From: Erinaceus europaeus
Taxonomy: Eukaryota > Chordata > Mammalia > Eulipotyphla > Erinaceidae
Length of the DNA: 64,000 bases
Direction: 5' to 3'
Assembly (NCBI RefSeq): GCF_950295315.1
Contig: NC_080168.1
Span: 66,225,254-66,289,253, forward strand
Part shown: positions 9,699-20,314 of the stretch, piece by piece
Numbering within the stretch: the stretch's first letter is position 1
Layout of the letters: every line of letters starts with the position of its first letter
Translations under genes and position numbers: made by a program
Notes under the pieces: generated by a model
Databases searched by the model: none
Seen by the model: the letters and a program-made list of their open reading frames with translations, nothing else
What the model was told of the DNA's origin: nothing

Positions 9699-9984
9699 AC
9701 AATTTTATTTTTATTTTTTTGCTGCTTGGGATTGCTGTCCTGCTTCTCTTGACAAACTCTCTTTTTTAATTTCAATATCAGATATGGAGAGACAGAGAGG
9801 AGAGACACCACTCCCCCACTTGTGAAATTTCCTGTGATGCTCCCATGTGGGGCAGGGACTTGAGCTTTCAAGACTTCTCGAGAAATGTGAATTCTATTGG
9901 GTCAATTATCTCCCAGCACCCATGCAACCCATTTTTATTCTTTGTTCTTATTTTGCTTTGCTTTGATTTATTTTTTTTTTGGGG

Positions 9985-10105
9985 GGAGAGACCCCAGAGC
10001 ACCATTTGGCTCTGGTACACACGGTGCTGGGGGCTGAACCTAGGGCCTCTGGGGACTCAAGCACTCAAGTCTGGCACCTAACTGCTGAGCCTTTTGTTGG
10101 CTCAT
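9985..10105 (-). mobile_element. S3-like tRNA SINE, old
   Basis: Complement of a B-box-like GGTTCAGCCCC within GGGGGCTGAACCTAGGGCCT; head in the final GCACCTAACTGCTGAGCC. Confidence 0.5.
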
Positions 10106-10790
10106 TTTTAAGGATGCAACCAATCTAGCAGAACATCCCATAAACAGTCTGAGTCAGCAGAGAAGCCTGAGATGGCCAGGCCGGGCCAGGGGCTTGGGCT
10201 CTATTCTGGAGGTACTGATGTGTTGGTCAGCTCTGTGCAGTACAGTTCTCTCTGCCTAAGGGCATTTACACTGATTTATTTATATTTGCATAAACATTTC
10301 TGAACCAGCAGAGACAGAGAGACATAAAGAGCAGTCAGCTGAGCTGCTGTGTCCCCTGCCAGTTTTGCTTTTCCATGCTATTTGTACAGGGACTCCTCAT
10401 GGAGCCGAGTTCTGGCCATCGGGGTGCTAGATGTCTGCGTGAAACCAGGGGCCCTTGTTCCCTGTGCTGCTGCTGCTGCTAGTTAAAGGAATGATGGATA
10501 TTCCAGAAGGAGGTGGCACTTTGGACTGGGATTTCGCTGACGGCAAGAACAAAGCTTTCCATCTTTGGGGGGTGGGGTGGGGGGATAAATTACAGCTTGA
10601 TGCAAACATGCTTCCTCATAAATCAGAGGGGCACTAAACCAAGGACCAAATGTAGGCTGTGGTGGCGGGGTTTGCAGCAGTAATCAAGCTAACCCGCGGA
10701 ACACAAGCCTCTGTCTGCATTTACCCAGCAGAGGGAAACTCAGGCTGCTTCCAGACAGTGACCTCTGAGGCCAAGGGTAAAGAAAATGTC
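10106..10790. other. Intron 2 single-copy DNA
   Basis: No repeat recognised. The 10380-10760 part has non-repetitive, evenly mixed sequence with a short CTG run and is a candidate for a conservation test. Confidence 0.4.
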
Positions 10791-10930
10791 AGGGCTGGGG
10801 AGACAGCACAATGGTTCTGCAAAAGGCTTTCCTGCCTGAGACTCTGAGGTCCCAGGTTCAACCCCCAGCACCACCATCAGCCAGAGCTGAGCAGGGCTCT
10901 GGTGAAGGGTAAAGAAAGAGGGAGCAAGGG
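10791..10930 (+). mobile_element. S3 SINE
   Basis: GAGACAGCACAATGGTTCTG head and GGTTCAACCCC B box, then a GGGA-rich tail. Confidence 0.85.
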
Positions 10931-10954
10931 AGGGAGGGAGAGAAAAAAAAGGAA

Positions 10955-11080
10955 AGTTAAATATTGAGGCTCAGAAGTACAAGGAACTGAATTCAATCCC
11001 TGAATACACCAGAGTGATGTTCTGGTTCTCTCTCTTTACTCTGTCTCTTGTAAACAAACAAACAAACAAACACACACACA
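10955..11080 (+). mobile_element. S5-like SINE fragment
   Basis: ACACCAGAGTGATGTTCTGG identifies the S5 3' half; (AAAC)n tail. Confidence 0.6.
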
Positions 11081-11244
11081 AACACATATTTAAAAAAGAA
11101 AAAGTGTCATGGACAGACCAGGGGAAGTGATAACTGCTGTAAGGACGAATGTGTCAGCAGATGCTAACACAGACATCTCACTATAATCCCTGCAAAGGTG
11201 CGAAATAAGGAAAACACATCAAATCTGGACTCTTGGCCCACCAT

Positions 11245-11372
11245 GGGCTGCCAAGGAGATAGCTCAGCAGGTAGAGTATAACTTGCATGCCTGAAGGCCC
11301 TGAGTTTGAACCTTATCACCAACTTTTCAAGCTGCATACACCAGAGTGGTGCTGTGTCTCTCATAAAGTCGA
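11245..11372 (+). mobile_element. S4/S5-like SINE
   Basis: GAGATAGCTCAGCAGGTAGA head, TTTGAACCTTATCACC B-box region and ACACCAGAGTGGTGCTGTGT. Confidence 0.65.
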
Positions 11373-11384
11373 CAAGGTTGGGAG

Positions 11385-11508
11385 CTGACAAGAGGGCTCA
11401 CCTGGAAGAGTGCCTGATTGGCTCTGCACGCAATCCAGGTGTGAGCCTGGCCCTTGTCTCAGTGGGGGAAGCTTCAGTGCTGTGGTTCTCGTTCTCTCTC
11501 TCTCTCTC
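11385..11508 (+). mobile_element. S4 SINE interrupted by the next element
   Basis: AGGGCTCACCTGGAAGAGTG through GGGGGAAGCTTCAGTGCTGT and a CT run, into which the following inverted S1 copy is joined. Confidence 0.65.
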
Positions 11509-11778
11509 TGCCTCCAGGATTATTGCTGGGACTTGGTGCCGGCACTATGAATCCACTGCTCCTGGCAGCTGTTTATTCTATTTTATTTGACAGGACAGAA
11601 AGAATTGAGAGGGAGGGGAGACAGAGAGGGAGAGAGAAAGACACCTGTAGACCTGCCTCACAGATTGTGAAGCATCCCCACTGCAGGTGGGGATCATGGA
11701 CTTGAACTTGGATCTTTGTGTGAAACCTTGCACTTAGTACTATGTGCACTTAATCAGGTATGCCACCGCCTGGCCTCC
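11509..11778 (-). mobile_element. S1-type SINE
   Basis: CCTCCAGGATTATTGCTGGG start and TATGCCACCGCCTGGCCTCC end. Confidence 0.88.
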
Positions 11779-11858
11779 TCTCCCTCTTTTTCTCTAACTG
11801 AAAAAGCTGAGTCAGGATGGTAAAGTTCCAGCATTGACAAAATAAAACAAGAAAACCA

Positions 11859-12034
11859 GGCTGGGAGGTAAAAGATTCATAGAACGTGTGCCTTATTATG
11901 CAGGCAGCTCTGGGTTTGAACCCCTGAACCACATGGGAACACCACGGACAGCACCAGGAGGAGTGCCAGGGATGGTATAGCAGTGCTGGGGTGTCTCTCC
12001 TCTTTGTTTTCTCTCTGTTCCTCTAAAATAAAGA
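11859..12034 (+). mobile_element. S4 SINE
   Basis: GGCTGGGAGGTAAAAGATTC head, CACATGGGAACACCACGGAC, and tail CCTCTAAAATAAAGAA. Confidence 0.78.
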
Positions 12035-12255
12035 AGTGAGCAAGTTGGCTCAAGCAAGGCAATGCACTCAGCAGTGATACTGTACACACACAAGGTCCGA
12101 TGTCAAAAACAAGCAGAAAACAGACAACAAATGAACGGCCCTGGAGGCTTAGTCCACCACAGTCCCTTCTGTGCTGGCCCACCTGCTTTCATCTGCTTAC
12201 TCTGGGGCCCCTGGCTTTCATATTCAGAGCATTCACACAGATCAGAGATGCTTTC

Positions 12256-12356
12256 TGTTACTATTACTACTACTACTATACTCTACTATTACTACTACTA
12301 TACTGTTACTACTACTACTATTACAATTATCATCATCATCATCATCATCACTACTA
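12256..12356. repeat. Trinucleotide microsatellite cluster
   Basis: Runs of ACT/CTA and ATC triplets. A long open frame across it in several frames is an artefact of this composition. Confidence 0.88.
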
Positions 12357-12428
12357 ATATTTTGCCACCACGGTTTTTGCTGGGACCTTGCATCTACAAG
12401 ATCCCTGCACTCCCAACAGACTCTTTAA
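12357..12428 (-). mobile_element. S1 SINE 3'-end fragment, diverged
   Basis: GCCACCACGGTTTTTGCTGG resembles the inverted S1 end; stops at an A-rich run. Confidence 0.55.
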
Positions 12429-12429
12429 A

Positions 12430-12709
12430 AAAAAAAAATTTATTCCTTTGTGTTGCCCTTGCTTTATTGTTGTAGTTATTATTGTTGTTGTTATTGATGT
12501 CATTGTTGTTGGATAGGACAGAGAGAAATGGAGAGAGGAGGGGAAGTCAGAGATGGGGAGAGAAAGATAGACACCTGCAGACCTGCTTCACCACCTGTGA
12601 AGCGACTCCCCTGCAGGTGGGGAGCTGGGGGCTGGAACTGGGATCCTTAAGCCAGTCCTTGCGCTTTGCACCACCTGCACTTAACCCGCTGGGCTACCGC
12701 CCAACTCCC
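12430..12709 (-). mobile_element. S1 SINE without 3' module
   Basis: TGTTGCCCTTGCTTTATTGT to CTACCGCCCAACTCCC. Confidence 0.9.
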
Positions 12710-12734
12710 TTAGTTTTCTTTTAAAGAGGGAGAG

Positions 12735-12862
12735 AAGGCTGGGGAGACAGCATGATACTGCTGCAAAAGCCTTTCATGCCAGAGGCACCAAAGGTCCTGG
12801 GTTCAATCCTCAGCACCACCATAAACCAGAGCTGAGTAAGACTCTGAGTTTTTTTTTTTTTA
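12735..12862 (+). mobile_element. S3 SINE
   Basis: GGGGAGACAGCATGATACTG head, GGTTCAATCCT B box and AGACTCTGAG before a T run. Confidence 0.82.
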
Positions 12863-13026
12863 AGTGAGAGACAGAGGCAGGGAGAGAAGGGGAGGCATGT
12901 GGCACTGTGGCACTGCTCATGAAGCCTCTTCTTTGCACAGTGCTCCCATGTGTGGGCTGGGGGCTCAAGGCTGGGCCTTCAGGTATGGCCAAGGATGTGT
13001 TCTCCTGGGTATTCTATCTGGCCCCA
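12863..13026 (-). mobile_element. S4-like SINE, inverted
   Basis: GTGAGAGACAGAGGCAGGGA then CTCCCATGTGTGGGCTGGGG and a head ending TATCTGGCCCC. Confidence 0.55.
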
Positions 13027-13398
13027 GAGATAAGCATGTCATCCAGGCTCCTGCACAGGACCATTCTCTATGACCTGAAAGTGTAACTACTGCCTTTCTT
13101 AGTGGCTCTCCTGATTGGTGGGAGTGTGGACCTCATTTGAATTCCTCCCATGGATCTTGCTCTCCTCCTCCCATGCTGCTGAGGTCCGGGCCCCAGCACA
13201 TGTACCCCCTGAACAGGAAGACCAAGGTCACACTCCCTCTCCAGGTAAACAGAGACACAGTCCTTCTCAAAGCATCTGGAATCAACCAACTGCAACACAG
13301 CTGGACTTAGGGAACACGGGTGTCAAGGGTCAGCTGAAACACCGGATAAGTTGCTGGTGCTTCAGGAGTTCTGTGTCCCACTTGTGGAAAAAGGGGGT
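13027..13398. other. Intron 2 DNA, no feature recognised
   Basis: Single-copy looking, no gene signal supported. Confidence 0.4.
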
Positions 13399-13412
13399 CA
13401 TATCATCTCTCT

Positions 13413-13697
13413 CTTTTTTAAATATTTACTTATTTATTTTCCCTTTTGTTGCCCTTGTTGTTGTAGTTATTATTATTGTTGTTATTGATGTCGCTGTTGG
13501 ATAGAACAGAAAGAAATGGAGAGAGGAGGGGAAGACAGAGAGAGGGAGAGAAAGATAGACACCTGCAGACCTGCTTCACCGCCTGTGAAGTGACTTCCCT
13601 GCAGTTGGGGGGCTGGAGCTCAAACCGGGATTCTTACTCCAGTCCTTGTGCTTCACGCCATGTGTACTTAACCTGCTGCACTACCGCCCAACTCCCC
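13413..13697 (-). mobile_element. S1 SINE with 14-bp target duplication
   Basis: The element lies between two copies of CATATCATCTCTCT (13399-13412 and 13698-13711). It lacks the 3' module, so that form can itself be mobilised. Confidence 0.93.
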
Positions 13698-13896
13698 CAT
13701 ATCATCTCTCTTACAGAGAGAGTTGGGGGAGGCAGTGCAGGAATGCTTGTGGTGTGATGGCATTGGAAGCTTGGTGCTGGGTGAGAACACACACATACAC
13801 ACACATACACCCCTGAGTGTAACTACACTCCTGAACTTGTATAATACTGTAGTCCCGAGTCAAGTCAACTACAATACATTAAGAGCTAAAACTTAG

Positions 13897-14055
13897 GGGA
13901 CAGGAGCTAGCACCAGAGGTAGTGCACCTAACTCTCCTGCCTGAGTCTCTGAGCTCCTAGGTTCCATCCCAGCAATACTGTCTGCCAGAGCTGAGCAGGC
14001 CTCCGGGCCCTCTCTCTACCTTTCTCTGACAATCATTAAAAATAAATAAATATTT
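13897..14055 (+). mobile_element. S3-like SINE
   Basis: AGGTAGTGCACCTAACTCTC head and GCCAGAGCTGAGCAGGCCTC body, TAAA tail. Confidence 0.65.
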
Positions 14056-14071
14056 TTTACAAAGCAATAAA

Positions 14072-14190
14072 AAGGAGGGGGTAGATAACATAATGACTAT
14101 AAAAAGACACTCTCAAGCCTGAGGCTCCAAGGACCCAGGTTTAATCCCCAGTACCACCATCAACCAGAGCTGAGCAGGGCTCTTGTAAGG
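14072..14190 (+). mobile_element. S3 SINE
   Basis: GGGGGTAGATAACATAATGA head and AGAGCTGAGCAGGGCTCTTG, ending in a G run (14190-14202). Confidence 0.85.
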
Positions 14191-14218
14191 GGGGGGGGGG
14201 GCAATAAAAAGATAAGAT

Positions 14219-14503
14219 AGGGAGTCAGGCAGTAGGTAGAGCAGTGGGTTAAGCGCACATGGCGTAAAGTGCAAAGACTGGCATAAGGATCCTGGGTCGA
14301 CCCCTCAGCTCCCCACCTGTAGGGGAGTCGCTTCACAAGCGGTGAAGCAGGTCTGCAGGTGTCTGTCTTTCTCTCCCCCTCTCTGTCTTCCCCTCCTCTC
14401 TCCATTTCTCTGTCCTATCCAACAATGACAACAACAACAATAACTATAACAATAAAACAACAAGGGCAACAAAAGGGAATAAATAAATAAATATTTAAAA
14501 AAA
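14219..14503 (+). mobile_element. S1 SINE, short-tailed form
   Basis: GGGAGTCAGGCAGTAGGTAG through CAACAAAAGGGAATAAATAA; no 3' module. Confidence 0.9.
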
Positions 14504-14589
14504 GATAAGCATTACCAGTCTCTTTCCTTTTCTACCACTTTCTCTCCTTCCTCCCTCCCTACCACCCCCCTTCCTCCCTTCCTCTCTTC

Positions 14590-14703
14590 CTCATGAGAGA
14601 GAGAATCAGAACATCATTTTCTGGAATAGTTGATGCTGGGATCAAACTCAGGACCTCAAGCATACAAGTCCAACTCCCTAGTCACTGTACTACCTTCTGT
14701 GTC
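14590..14703 (-). mobile_element. S3/S5-like SINE, old
   Basis: GCTGGGATCAAACTCAGGAC marks an inverted B box; head in CACTGTACTACCTTCTGTGT. Confidence 0.5.
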
Positions 14704-14811
14704 ACTTTTTTTTTTGTAGTTATGAATAAATGGGAGTGTGGGCAGGAAGCCAGTTCAGCAAGTGGTTAGGCCTGTGTCTGAGCCTCAGCACCACACGGGA
14801 GGGCCACAGGA

Positions 14812-14956
14812 CCAGGTTGGAGAGAGACACGTGCAGCTCTGCTCCATTACTCATGAAGCTTCTCCCCTGCAGGATGGGACTGGGGCCTTGAACCTGGGTC
14901 CTTGAGCATGGTAATGTGTGTGCTCTGCCAGGTGTGTCACTGCCTGGTTCTGACAA
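14812..14956 (-). mobile_element. S2-type SINE, partial
   Basis: GAGACACGTGCAGCTCTGCT to TGTGTCACTGCCTGGTTC, with the inverted B box in GGGCCTTGAACCTGGGTCC. Confidence 0.75.
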
Positions 14957-14987
14957 ATGATCATTTTTAAGCCTAAAGAACAGTGGA

Positions 14988-15142
14988 TACTGGTCCAGGA
15001 GGTGGCACGGTGGATAAAGCACTGGACTCTCAAAGCATGAGGTCCCGAGTTCAATCCCAGGCAGCACATGGACCAGAGTGATGTTTTGTTCTTTTCTTCT
15101 CCTCCTGTCTTTCTCATTAATAAATAAAATCTTTTTTTTTTT
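14988..15142 (+). mobile_element. S5 SINE with short target duplication
   Basis: GGTGGCACGGTGGATAAAGC head and a T-rich end; AGTGGATACT precedes (14983) and follows (15150) the element. Confidence 0.88.
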
Positions 15143-15149
15143 TTTAAAA

Positions 15150-15381
15150 AGTGGATACTAAAAGTCTCCTTATCTGTCAAAAGAATACAACTATTTTTGG
15201 TGACACTATGGAAATTTTTATCTGCTTATTTTGGGGTTGTTTTACACATACCAAGGATTCACATAAATCAGAGTAAAGAGAAAACCCACAGGATTCAATA
15301 AGTTATGCTCATGTTAACATGAACAAAACTTGCATTTGGACGCAGACCCAGGCTATAATCACAAGTGTAAACAAGAACCAG
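15150..15381. other. Intron 2 DNA, no feature recognised
   Basis: AT-rich, single-copy looking. Confidence 0.35.
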
Positions 15382-15598
15382 AGGGGGCCCAGATGGTGGT
15401 ACACCTGGTTGAGTGCACATGTTACAGTGCACAAGGACCCAGTTTGGAGCCCCCTGCTCCCCATCTGCAGGGGGAAACCTTCATAAGTGGTGGAGCAGGG
15501 TTGCAGGTGTCTCTCTGTCTCTCTTCCTCTCTATTCCCCCCTCCCCTCTTGATTTCTGGCTGTCTCTATCCAATAAATAAATAAAGATAATAAAGAAA
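15382..15598 (+). mobile_element. S2 SINE, complete
   Basis: GGTGGTACACCTGGTTGAGT head, TTTCTGGCTGTCTCTATCC end with ATAAATAAAG tail. Confidence 0.9.
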
Positions 15599-15607
15599 TT
15601 AAAAACA

Positions 15608-15775
15608 GTGGTCTGGGAGGTAGCACAGTGGATAAAGCATTGGATTCTCAACCATGAGATCCCGAGTTTGATCCCTGGCAACACATGTACCAGAGTGATG
15701 TCTGGTTCTTTCTCTTCTCCTATCTTTCTCATGAATAAATAAATAAATAAATAAATAAATAAGAAATAAGAAATT
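15608..15775 (+). mobile_element. S5 SINE, complete
   Basis: GGAGGTAGCACAGTGGATAA head; ends in an (AAAT)n tail. AAATTAAAAACA occurs on both sides. Confidence 0.9.
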
Positions 15776-15965
15776 AAAAACAAACAAGAACTAGAATGGC
15801 TCAAATGTACAGAATAGTACCTAGCTTATACAACTGTTTATATCAAGAATGGAACCAAGAGGGACAGTGCGGTTTGTCTGCAGGGGTCTCATGCCATCCC
15901 AGCTGTCACTGTCACCACATGAAGGAGAGGCTGCAGGAAGGAAGGAGAGGACAGAGGCCACGTAC

Positions 15966-16075
15966 CATGTTCACCGCATCCTGGTCGAAGGGGCTCCATT
16001 CTACGTTCTGGGGGAAGTGGGCCAGCACTTTGGACTTGAATGTTCTTCTCAAAGGACTCTGGTCAAAATTCTCAC
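15966..16075 (-). CDS. DENND5B: DENND5B coding exon 2
   Basis: This 110-nt exon is too short and split to show as a long open frame; I found it by looking for the missing piece between exons 1 and 3. Read on the minus strand it starts two bases into a Gly codon and continues [15 protein letters not shown], then [11 protein letters not shown], ending DQDAVNM. The acceptor is TGTAG followed by GTGAG, with a possible branch site TTAACTGA upstream; the donor is GTACGT (15965-15960). Phase 1 in and phase 0 out match the neighbouring exons. It encodes part of the uDENN module. Base use is ordinary: 25 of 36 codons end in G or C, against about 94 percent in exon 3. Confidence 0.95.
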
Positions 16076-16260
16076 CTACAACAGATCATGGACAATCAGT
16101 TAATCTCATTCTCAAAGACAAGCTGCAAACTCATTATTTTTATTTTGTAGGTGTGTTGATTGATGACATGAAAATCTCATCCAACGTGTACCTTGACCTA
16201 TCTGAGCTGTAAGATTCCCAGTGGATAACTGGAAAAGAACTGTTAGTAAGCAAACTACAG
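16076..16260. other. Intron 1 next to exon 2
   Basis: Single-copy intronic DNA holding the probable branch-site region of exon 2; no other feature. Confidence 0.4.
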
Positions 16261-16535
16261 AGGGCCAGGCGGTGGGGCACTGAGTTAAATGCACATAGTA
16301 TGAAGCACAAGGATCCCAGTTTGAGCCCCTGGCTCCCCACCTGCAGGGAAGTCTCTTCACAGGCAGTAAAGCAAATGTGCAGGTGTCTGTCTTTTTCTCC
16401 CCCCCATCTTCTCTTCCTCTCTTCACTTCTCTTTGTCCTATCCAACAAAACGGGGAGGGGGGAAGCCACTAGGAGCAGTGGATTTGTAGTGCTGGCACCA
16501 AACCTGAGCAATAACACTGGAGGCAAAAGAGAAAG
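16261..16535 (+). mobile_element. S1-type SINE, older copy
   Basis: GCCAGGCGGTGGGGCACTGA head and CAATAACACTGGAGGCAAAA end; middle collapsed to CAAAACGGGG. Confidence 0.85.
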
Positions 16536-16552
16536 AAAAAAGAAAACTACAC

Positions 16553-16835
16553 AGGGGTGAGCAGTGGCACACTCAGTTAAGCACACACAATACAAAGTGC
16601 AAGGACCCATGCAATGGGCCGGTTCAAGCCCCCGCTCCCCACCTGCAGCAGGGACGATTTATAAGCAGTGAAGCAGGTCTGCAGGTGTCTCCCTTTCTCT
16701 TCCCCCTCCTCTCTCAATTTCTCTCTGTCCTATCCAATAAAATAGGGGAAAAAGAAAAAAATGGCTGCCAGGAGCCCCTAGTGGATTTGTAGTAAAGGCA
16801 GCAAGCCCCAGTGATAACCCTGGAGATAAAACAAA
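16553..16835 (+). mobile_element. S1-type SINE, older copy
   Basis: GAGCAGTGGCACACTCAGTT head and CCCCAGTGATAACCCTGGAG end, directly following the previous copy in the same orientation. Confidence 0.85.
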
Positions 16836-16854
16836 CAAACAAAAAAACTACAGT

Positions 16855-17045
16855 ATCTGGGAGATAGCTCACCTGGTAGAGTGCATACTCTGGCACCACA
16901 TAGGAGCACCATGAACAACACTGAGGGAAGCACCATGAACGGTGGTATGGTGCTGTGGTCTCCTCTCTCTTTCTTGCTCTCTCTTTCTCCCTCCCTCTCT
17001 CTCCCATCCACCCTTCCTCAGTCTCTATCTTAAATATAAAGGGGC
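16855..17045 (+). mobile_element. S4 SINE
   Basis: GGAGATAGCTCACCTGGTAG head and CACCATGAACGGTGGTATGG body. Confidence 0.82.
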
Positions 17046-17570
17046 GGGGAAAAAAAGAAGTCTGCTGGAAGCCATACAACCGTACATGCAAGAGGCCCCT
17101 GCAGGCAAATCAATCAGTCACTACTTGAAAGTTCAGCAACTGAATTTTACAATCCTATTAAAAATAAAAAACCCTCAAGACTGTCTCAACAATCCTTGCT
17201 GTAACTAAATTACTGTCCTCATTCCAAGATGTGATGATAAAAAAAAAATCTATTTGGCATATCTGATTCCCTCAAGAAGCGCCTTGAATTAAGCGAATCA
17301 TTATGTATTCAGATCTTGACATTTCTTCTAAGCACAGGGCCCCGCCTGGCAGTGCTCACAAAGTAAGCTGGCTCCAGCTCCCACAAACACATATTTGCAA
17401 GCGTCAGGATTTATAAGAAGCACAATTGAGGAGCTCGTCCGAGGGGCTCCTCTGCTCATGAGAAGTTTAAGTTAGAGCCCTGGCACTTCAGGGAGCTACG
17501 CTGTGGTGATGTGTCTCTGTGTGTCTCTCTGTCTCTATCTGAAAAAGTTATCAGCCCAAAAAGAAATTTG
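17046..17570. other. Intron 1 DNA, mainly single copy
   Basis: 17210-17430 is non-repetitive and a candidate for a conservation test. 17440-17545 looks like a weak S4 remnant. Confidence 0.4.
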
Positions 17571-17915
17571 GTCCACACTCACAGCAGGGGAAGATGTAAC
17601 AGGGGGAAGATGACCAGAGGGCTGTGAATCCCAAGTCCATCAGGACCCGGAAAGAGAAGAGGAAAAAAGGAAGGACATTCAGAAGTACTAACAGGTGTAA
17701 GTGTGACTTGGAAAGGAAGAGAAAATGGGACCATGGGGGAAAATGGGCAAATATATACAAATATAGACAGACAGTTGTAGAAATAATAGTTAACCTTAGA
17801 AGAACTGCTGTAGCTACAATGGAGAGGGTGGGGACCCAGAACTCTGGGCGTGGGAACATTGTGGAATTATATTCCTATTATAATTTTGCAATCAATATTA
17901 AGTCACTAATAAGAT
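17571..17915 (+). repeat. X repeat, copy 2 (3' module type b)
   Basis: GATGACCAGAGGGCTGTGAA, GGACATTCAGAAGTACTAAC and the end TATTAAGTCACTAATAAG match the 3' half of the copy at 52915-53815, but the 5' half is absent. Confidence 0.78.
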
Positions 17916-18515
17916 AAGAAAAAAGTCTGGAGTGGAGGAACCCTGGTGAAAAACCAAGCAAACACAATTGGGGATGTGATTACTGAGTTGTCTATTTTTC
18001 TTTTCCTCCCTAAATTGTCATCTAGTTTAGTAGAAAGGACACATTAAACACACTAATTGCTGAAAAGAAACAAGTTACTCTCGGTCAAATGAATCACCTA
18101 CTGGAATTCAAAATAGGAGACACTTGGCTTTGACACACACGTAAGGAGGCTCACTGCTGGCTGTCAGCTCAGCGTTTTATCTACTGGCTACTCAATCCCG
18201 TCAGTTTTTAGGAGAACCTCGACCCCCTGATGCCTGCGTTAAACGAGAGATTTTCATGTGGACGGATCTTAAACTCTCACTGCCTGCAGCTCAGGGAGTT
18301 GAAGCCCCCTGGGGGCAGGAACAGCTCTCTTCTGTCTCCCAGGTTTTTCTCTATGTGTTAAGTTGTAGCCAAGATCCAGACACTGATCTGCTCTTGCATC
18401 GAGAGGCTGTGGCTGTTGTCTGGTGTGTGCGCAGGTAAAAGGGTTGTGAAAACTAGTGCCATGGAAGCCAGCTGGAATCCGAGTCCAGGTTCGGCTTATA
18501 AAAAAAAGAGAGAGA
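17916..18515. other. Intron 1 DNA, no feature recognised
   Basis: Single-copy looking, no coding signal supported. Confidence 0.4.
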
Positions 18516-18862
18516 GGGGGTCGGGCGGTGGCGCAGTGGGTTAAGCGCACATGGCGCAAAGCGCAGGGACCGGCGTAAGGATCCGGGTTCGAGCCCCCAG
18601 CTCCCCACCTGCAGGGGAATCGCTTCACGGGCGGTGAAGCAGGTCTGCAGGTGTCTATCTTTCTCTCCCCTCTCTCTCTGTCTTCCCCTCCTCTCTCCGT
18701 TTCTCTCTGTCTTATCCAACAACAAAGCAACGTCAACAATGGCAATAATAACCGCAACGAGGCTGCAACAACTAGGGCAACAAAAAGGGGGAAAAATGGC
18801 CTCCAGGAGCGGTGGATTCATGGTGCAGGCACCGAGCCCAGCAATAACCCTGGAGGAAAAAA

Positions 18863-18871
<9 letters not shown>
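18516..18871 (+). mobile_element. S1 SINE, full length (first of three in tandem)
   Basis: Well preserved head (GTCGGGCGGTGGCGCAGTGG) and full 3' module; followed by poly-A and a short (GA)n run to 18894. Confidence 0.94.
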
Positions 18872-18893
<22 letters not shown>

Positions 18894-18895
18894 AA

Positions 18896-19215
18896 GGGGG
18901 CTGAGCGGTAGTGCAGTCGGTTAAGCGCACATGGTGCAAAGCTTAAGGACTAGCACAAGGATCCCTGTTTGAGCCCCCAGCTCTCTACCTGCAGGGGGGT
19001 CGCTTCATAAGCGGTGAAGCAGGTCTGCAGGTGTCTATCTTTCTCCCCCTCCTCTCTCTATTTCTCTCTGTCCTATCCTACAACAAGGACAACAACAATA
19101 ACAACAATGGTAAAATAAGGGCGAAAAAGGGAAAAATAGTTTCAAGGAGCAGTGGATTCGTAGTTCTGGCACTGAGCCCCCGTAATAACTCTGGAGGCAA
19201 AAAAAAAAAAGTTAA
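18896..19215 (+). mobile_element. S1 SINE, full length (second of three)
   Basis: GGCTGAGCGGTAGTGCAGTC head; ends CTCTGGAGGC plus poly-A. It sits in the tail of the preceding copy. Confidence 0.93.
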
Positions 19216-19241
19216 AAAATAAAAAGTTTTTTTAAAAAAAG

Positions 19242-19576
19242 TGGGGGGTCAGGTGGTAGCTTAGTGAGTTAAGTGCACATTGCACGAAGCGCAAGGAACG
19301 GCATAAGGATCCTGGTTCGAGCCCCCGGCTCCCCACCTGTAGGGGAGTCGCTTCACAAGTGGTGAAGAGGTCTTCAGGTATCTAACTTTCCTCCTCTCTG
19401 TCTCCCATCCTCTCTCAATTTCTCTCTGTCCTATCCAACAACAATAACAACAGCAATAATAATAACCACAACAACGATACAACAAGGACCCCAAAGGGGA
19501 AAAAAATGGCCTCCAGGAGCAGTATTCGTGTTGCACTGATCCCCAGCGATAACCCTGGAGGCAAAAAAAAAAAAGT
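19242..19576 (+). mobile_element. S1 SINE, full length (third of three)
   Basis: GGGTCAGGTGGTAGCTTAGT head; TTAAAAAA-rich sequence occurs on both sides, consistent with insertion into the previous A tail. Confidence 0.93.
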
Positions 19577-19981
19577 TAAAAAAAAAAGGTGGTGGGTTCT
19601 TCAGCACCTCTTGGTGCAAAACCTGGCAGGTCCCCCCTGGGGTAGGAGGAGTGGGGTCTTGGCCTCAAGTCCTGCCGGAGGTGCTCTGTTGAGGAGAGGC
19701 GTGCGTGACTCTCACAGAAGCCGCTGCTTCTGCCTCGAGTACCTGGCAAGGCCAGCACCCAGCACCCTCCTGTGAGTGCTGTGAGGAATACTGTGAGGAC
19801 AGTGCACTGGGCAGGCCAGCCTCACCCTCGGCTTCTCCCAGCCAGGGCTTCATGTCTGTGGGTGCAGAGGCAGGCCTTTCCCTTATGGAGGACTCACAGG
19901 GTGTCCCTGAGGAGAGGGCCCGGGGTGTCTGTGAGCTGATTCTTTTGCTATGTGGTGAGCAGGGCCCACCAAGTGGCTAGG
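19577..19981. other. Intron 1 DNA, no feature recognised
   Basis: GC-moderate, single-copy looking; overlapping open frames on both strands without recognisable protein. Confidence 0.4.
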
Positions 19982-20288
19982 GAGGGACCCAGTGGAAGAG
20001 CACTCACACTTGGTTAAGTGGACATAGTGCAAAGCACAAGGACCCACGCAAGGATATCGGTTCAGGTCTCCTGTTCCCCACCTGTGGGGGGGGGGGGGGT
20101 CGCTTCACAAGTGGTGAAGCAGGTCCGCAGGTGTTTCTCTGTCTCTTTCCCTCTTTATCTCCCCCACCCCTCTCAAGTTTTCTCTGTCCTGTCAAATAAC
20201 AGAGGGAAAAGGGGGGGAGGAAAACATGGCTGCCAGAGTGGTGGATTGAGCCCCAGTGATAACCCTGTTGGCGACAGAACAAAATAAA
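19982..20288 (+). mobile_element. S1-type SINE
   Basis: Contains a G homopolymer (20087-20098), GTCGCTTCACAAGTGGTGAA and an end CCCCAGTGATAACCCTG. Confidence 0.85.
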
Positions 20289-20314
20289 TGAAAATTAGAC
20301 AGTAACAAGGTGAC

